NCBI GenBank assembly: GCA_029891385.1
Contig: CM057227.1
Location: 58,405,567 to 58,469,566 of the forward strand
Direction of reading: 5' to 3'
Length of the DNA stretch: 64,000 nt
DNA from: Erythroxylum novogranatense
Lineage: Eukaryota > Streptophyta > Magnoliopsida > Malpighiales > Erythroxylaceae
Shown here: piece by piece, positions 60,182 to 64,000 of the stretch
Layout: the number at the start of each line of letters is the position of its first letter
Position numbering within the stretch: the first letter of the stretch is position 1
Made by a program: the position numbers and the translations under genes
The notes under the pieces: model-generated
The model's input: only the letters and a program-made list of their open reading frames with translations
The model's database searches: none
Told to the model about the DNA's origin: nothing

Positions 60182-60384
60182 ATTACATCTTGAAATGGGA
60201 TGATGGATGATTTAGGTTTAAATTCAATATGATTGATGAAATGCCCTAAAGCAATCCATATAGTTTGACTATGATCCCATAGCTGGATGAGTTTTGACTT
60301 TAGATGAGACCTGAAATCCCTCAAACTGAATATGAAAACTAACGCCTTCCATTAATATGGTAAGAACCGAGTTCTTATAGAGTT

Positions 60385-60690
60385 GGGTTGTTGGGCAAAC
60401 TCAAGCTCGCTTCTATACTGAATATGTTCGAACCATGAAAATATGATTTTGGATTAATGGGTCGGTTTTCTGGAAGCGTTGATTTGTTGGGCAAACTCAA
60501 GGTCAACGTGGGCGAGGCGAAATTGGGTAGTGTGCATCGGATGTACACGCATCAAGTGTTGATAACCCAATGTGTGCATACATCAGCAGTTGATAACCAT
60601 CGGGCGATAGTTGCATTTTGTAATGCAATTGGTATGACCGATACCTACCGATTGACCTAAGGTGGCTTGTTGGGCAAACTCAAGGTCATT
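60385..60690 (+). repeat. Short direct repeats in the Copia-H leader
   Basis: TTGTTGGGCAAACTCAAG occurs three times (near 60388, 60485 and 60668). Copia-C has four diverged copies. Confidence 0.75.
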
Positions 60691-60870
60691 CTTAGCAATG
60701 TCGGATATCGACCCACTAGGACATTTTGTCACTTTTTCCTTGGATTCGTAATGAGGGTTATGGATTCATTAGGAACTAGTAGAGCCATATGCATATCATT
60801 TAAGTCCTTATGATTATGCATTTAAATCTATTCTAACATTCTTTCTCTCTCTATTTTAGGTTGTCTGAAA

Positions 60871-61690
60871 ATGTCTACAAGTGTGAATCTTCGCTCACTA
60901 ATGGACTCAAACAAATTAAATGGACCAAACTTTCTAGATTGGCTGAGAAATCTGAGAATTGTTCTCAGATCTGAAGAACTGGGATACGTCCTGGATACTC
61001 CACTTCCTGATCCACCTGCTGTCGATGCTTCTGATGGTGATCAGAAAGCATATCAAAAGCATCTTAAAGAGCGGTGACATGGCCACATGCATTATGCTTG
61101 CATCGATGTCACCGGGCTGCAAAAGCGGCGTGAGTCTATGGATGCACATACCATAGTGTTTCATCTCGAGAGAGTTGTTTGATGAGCAAGCTCGGTCCGA
61201 ACGGTTCGAGACTTCGTGTTGCTCTTCACAACTAAGATGACTCAGTTCATCGGCGATGCAAGATGCCTTCAAGATGAATGGGTATATCGAGAGATTGGCC
61301 GTCTTAGGTTTTGTCATGGACTATGAATTAAGTATTGACTTAATTCTTGTTGGATTGTCGATAGTTATTCACGGTTTGTGATGAACTATCGGATGAACCA
61401 AGTTTCTCGACAATCCTCGAGTTGATCAATCTGCTTTCAAGACAAAGCAGAGCAAGCTATCAAGAAGGATAGCAAGCCGGTGCTCGTGGTGGAATCTACT
61501 TCTTGGTTCGAAAAAAATCAAGAAGAAGAAGGTAAGAAACCCAAGGAAAGTCCAAAAGGAAGTATAGCGAAGAAGAAGACCAAAGAGATCGCACTAAAGG
61601 AACACCGCTTCCATTCATGTAAGATCCGGTCACTTTGGCGAAGCGCAAAGTCTATCTGGAAGAACTGAAGCGAAGAAGGCATCGATGCCT
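60871..61690 (+). pseudogene. gag: Copia-H gag
   Basis: The start MSTSVNLRSLMDSNKLNGPN leads into DWLRNLRIVLRSEELGYVL, the N-terminal capsid part of plant Copia gag. The frame breaks at 61075, after KHLKER. Later pieces are GDARCLQDEW and AEQAIKKDSKPVLVVEST, matching Copia-C 17113-16823, then a lysine-rich region. The zinc knuckle near 61610-61660 is garbled by indels. Most breaks lie at or next to CAG/CTG-like sites when compared with C. Confidence 0.85.
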
Positions 61691-61734
61691 CAACTTCTTC
61701 GTATGTTTGTCATTGAAGTTATCTTTTTCGATCA

Positions 61735-61922
61735 TAACATATGGGTATTAGATACGGTTGTGGCTCACACATATGTAATGATATCACGAGGCCTCGTGGA
61801 CGATGGCGACTTACAAAGGGAGAAGTAGACCTCTGGCGTTGGGAATGGAGCAAGGGTTCTTTGCATTAGCCGTAGGGACTTATTTTTATCACTCCCAGTG
61901 GGCTTGTACTTAGATTGGATGA
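61735..61922 (+). pseudogene. pol: Copia-H protease remnant
   Basis: TTAGATACGG then TTGTGGCTCACACATATG corresponds to the active site seen in Copia-C (DTGCGS), but one C is missing within DTG, so the frame shifts. Downstream protease sequence is out of frame. Confidence 0.65.
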
Positions 61923-61998
61923 ATGTTATTTTGTACTGTTATAACAAAGAACATATTATGCATTTCTTGTTTAAATAGAGTGGGTTTCCATTTGACTT

Positions 61999-63080
61999 TT
62001 GGTAACAATGGTTGTTCTATTAGTACGAATGGAATGCTTTATGGTACTTGGTACATTATGCAATGGTATTTACATATTAGATATGTCACGTCCAATTATG
62101 AATGTCAATGACACTAAAAGACATAAAAGAGATAATTTAAAATCGACTTATTTATGGCATTGTCGCCTTGGCCATATAAATGAGAGATGCATAGCTAAGC
62201 TCCATAAAAGTGGCAGTTTAGGGTCATTCGATTATGAATCTTATGACACATGTGAATCTTGTTTATTAGGCAAGATGACTAAGTTACCTTTAAGGGAAAG
62301 GGTGAGCAATATTTGGATTATTAGATCTAATACATTCAGATGTATGTGGTCCAATGTCCATCCATGCCAGAGGTGGTTCTCGATACTTCATTACCTTCAT
62401 CGATGATTATTCTCGATATGGGTATTTGTATCTGATGAGATACAAATCTGAAGCGTTTGAAAAGTTCAAACAATTCAGAAATGAAGTAGAAAACCAACTT
62501 GAGAAAAGTATCAAGACATTACGATCGATCGTGGTGGTGAGTACTTAGACCAAGAGTTTTGGATTATCTCGTAGATAATGGGATTTTATCTCGATGGACT
62601 CCTCCTTTCACACCACAAAGATAATGGTGTGACAGAAGGAGAAATCGAACCTTGTTGGACATGGTACGATCAATGATGGGCTTTGCACAGTTACCCAAAT
62701 CCTTTTGGGGGTATGCACTCGAGACAGCTGTTTACCTGTTAAACAGAGTTCCATCAAAGACAGTTGATGTTACTCCATATGAGATATGGAACAACAAGAA
62801 ACCTTATCTTTCTCATTTGAAAGTATGGGGTTGTCCTGCTTATGTGAAGCGGACACAGTCAGACAAACTGGATGCAAAGTCTGACAAATGTTTGTTCGTA
62901 GGATATCCTAAAGAAACAAGAGGATATCAATTCTACCTTGCTGAGGAACAAAAAGTGTTTGTTTCGAGGCATGCTGTCTTTTTAGAGAAAGAGTTTCTTC
63001 TAAAAGAGGACAGTGGGAGCAAAGTTGAACTTGAGGAAGTTCAAGATGCTCGAATGAGCAGATCAATCGTCAACTGAAAT
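61999..63080 (+). pseudogene. pol: Copia-H integrase
   Basis: The zinc-binding part STYLWHCRLGHIN and CESCLLGKMTKL lies at about 62135-62290. The core starts in another frame with RGGSRYFITFIDDYSRYGYLYLM. The segment holding the second Asp and the Glu (62520-62650) is frameshifted. The last long piece (62652-63077) reads LDMVRSMMGFAQLPKSFWGY, WGCPAYVKRTQSDK and LFVGYPKETRGY. It is closest to Copia-C in the same window. Not functional as sequenced. Confidence 0.87.
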
Positions 63081-63297
63081 CAGTAACTCATACGAGATGA
63101 GGTAACATTCAACCTTCTACTACACACGAAGTTCGTAGGTCAAGTAGGATACGTTCGCTTCCGAGAGATATGGATTTCGTGAGTGAGCAGAATGATGTAT
63201 TGCTCATAGAAGATGATGAGCCTACCACCTATGAAGAGGTTACAAGAGTTCGAGAATCGATAAATGGCCGTGCCATGAAATCAAATGGATTCCATGT

Positions 63298-64000
63298 ATG
63301 AAAACCAAGTATGGTCTTTGGTTGATGCACCAAGGAATCAAACCCATAGGGTGCAAATGGGTTTTCAAGAAGAAAACCGACATGGATGGTAATGTGATTA
63401 CCTATAAAGCAAGGCTAGTGGCCAAAGGCTTTCGTCAAAGACAAGGAGTTGACTACGACGAAACCTTCAGTCCAGTAGCAATGCTTAAATCCATTAGGAT
63501 ACTCCTAGCCATTGCGCTCATTATGATTATGAGATATGGCAAATGGATGTGAAGACGACTTTCCCGAATGGAAATCAGGTGAGGATGTGTACATGACACA
63601 ACCCGAGGGCTTCATATCCAATGATGGCGAAAAGGTATGTAAGCTTCAGAAATCCATTTATGGATTAAAGCAAGCATCCCGGAGTTGGAATATCCGTTTT
63701 GATGAGACAATCAAAGAGTTTGGTTTCTCACAAAATCCGGATGAACATTGTGTGTATAAGAAAGTCAATGGAACAACAATCGTATTCCTTGTATTGTATG
63801 TAGATGACATATTGTTACTAGGAAGCGATGTCTCAATGATGCAATCAAGAAAGATTTGGTGTCAAACAATTTGCTATGAAAGACCTTGGTGAAGCAACTT
63901 ATATCCTTGGGATAAGGATCTATAGAGATAGATCTAAAAGGTTGCTTGGTCTTTCACGATCAACGACATAGATAAGATGCTAAAGAGGTTTAGCATGGAG
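63298..64000 (+). pseudogene. pol: Copia-H reverse transcriptase, cut by the window end
   Basis: Pieces are [37 protein letters not shown] and SPVAMLKSIRILLAIA, then a frameshift near 63520, YMTQPEGFISNDGEKV-type sequence, YGLKQASRSWNIRFDE and the catalytic LYVDDILLLG (YVDD at 63797-63808). The motif expected as FLNG is altered where CCCG stands (63562-63566). Sequence ends at the connection to RNase H. Confidence 0.88.

Larger units (their letters stand above)
58628..60859 (+). other. Possible leader intron of Copia-H
   Basis: A donor-like CAAG/GTTAGT lies at 58628 in the LTR, and a strong acceptor, a TCTCTCTCTATTTTAG pyrimidine tract ending at 60859, sits 11 bases before the gag start. Copia-C has the counterparts (19835 and 17504). 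If spliced, PBS and leader would be removed from the gag mRNA but kept in genomic RNA. Confidence 0.4.
58864..60870 (+). other. Copia-H leader
   Basis: About 2 kb without supported coding. It holds the palindrome cluster (59959-60181), the short direct repeats (60385-60690) and the acceptor-like tract before gag. Confidence 0.8.
57003..64000 (+). mobile_element. Copia-H: Ty1/Copia retrotransposon, cut by the window end
   Basis: 5' LTR, PBS, leader, gag, PR, IN and the start of RT are present in order. It is the same family as Copia-C, in opposite orientation. The 3' half lies beyond 64000, so the TSD cannot be checked; the candidate left TSD is CAATT (56998-57002). Confidence 0.9.

Noticed and set aside
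60934..61317. 127-codon minus-strand frame over Copia-H gag
   Set aside because: It is the antisense shadow of gag, with no independent support.
1..64000. Host protein-coding, tRNA or rRNA genes
   Set aside because: Both strands were considered. All recognisable protein motifs belong to retrotransposon gag or pol, and the rest is LTR or leader sequence.

Overview
The window is plant nuclear DNA made almost entirely of nested LTR retrotransposons. I found no host gene, tRNA or rRNA gene. Evidence for a plant: Ty1/Copia polyproteins in the order PR-IN-RT-RH, primer-binding sites (PBS) matching initiator tRNA-Met (TGGTATCAGAGCC), LTRs of 2 to 5 kb, 5-bp target-site duplications (TSDs), and decay dominated by C-to-T and G-to-A changes, as expected of methylated repeats. 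The DNA is AT-rich, which suits a eudicot, but the species cannot be named.

Layout. I named the elements A to I. Copia-A (from base 9, + strand) is the oldest visible host. Its 5' LTR is split twice. Element B (1406-21666, - strand, TSD TAATG) is a Gypsy-type LARD-like element (large non-autonomous derivative) with a 4.2-kb LTR and 3.4 kb of non-coding interior; its other LTR is split by Copia-C (11966-21523, - strand, TSD GTATG). Element D (21837-26643, - strand, TSD ATTAA) is a 4.8-kb solo LTR. The leader of A is split by E (28250-39720, + strand, TSD GTTTG), which has two LTRs of about 5.36 kb around only 752 bp. The decayed gag-pol of A follows at 40061-43868, joined by a microhomology deletion to a truncated 3' LTR.

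That 3' LTR is interrupted by G (from about 44085), a Gypsy element with a tRNA-Asp-like PBS. Inside the LTR of G sits F (44705-54183, TSD ACATT), a nearly complete second copy of the Copia-A family. After a short gag remnant of G come a B-type LTR end (I, 55904-56317), an inverted G-type LTR (G', 56318-57002), and Copia-H (57003 to the window end, + strand), a sister of Copia-C cut off in its reverse transcriptase. The right-hand halves of H, G', I, G and A are predicted beyond base 64000.

How it works together. No element here looks able to move unaided, because every gag-pol is broken by stops and frameshifts. B, D and E would depend on enzymes of related Gypsy elements. The most interesting signals are not genes. 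B, D and E carry unrelated palindrome-rich tandem repeats at the same place in homologous LTRs. The palindrome AAGTCGACTT occurs in clusters both in the Copia C/H family and in the unrelated element B. Many differences between sister copies fall on CAG/CTG sites, which suggests base-calling error at methylated CHG as well as real mutation. Coordinates of decayed coding blocks are approximate; LTR ends, PBS, polypurine tracts (PPTs) and TSDs were read directly.
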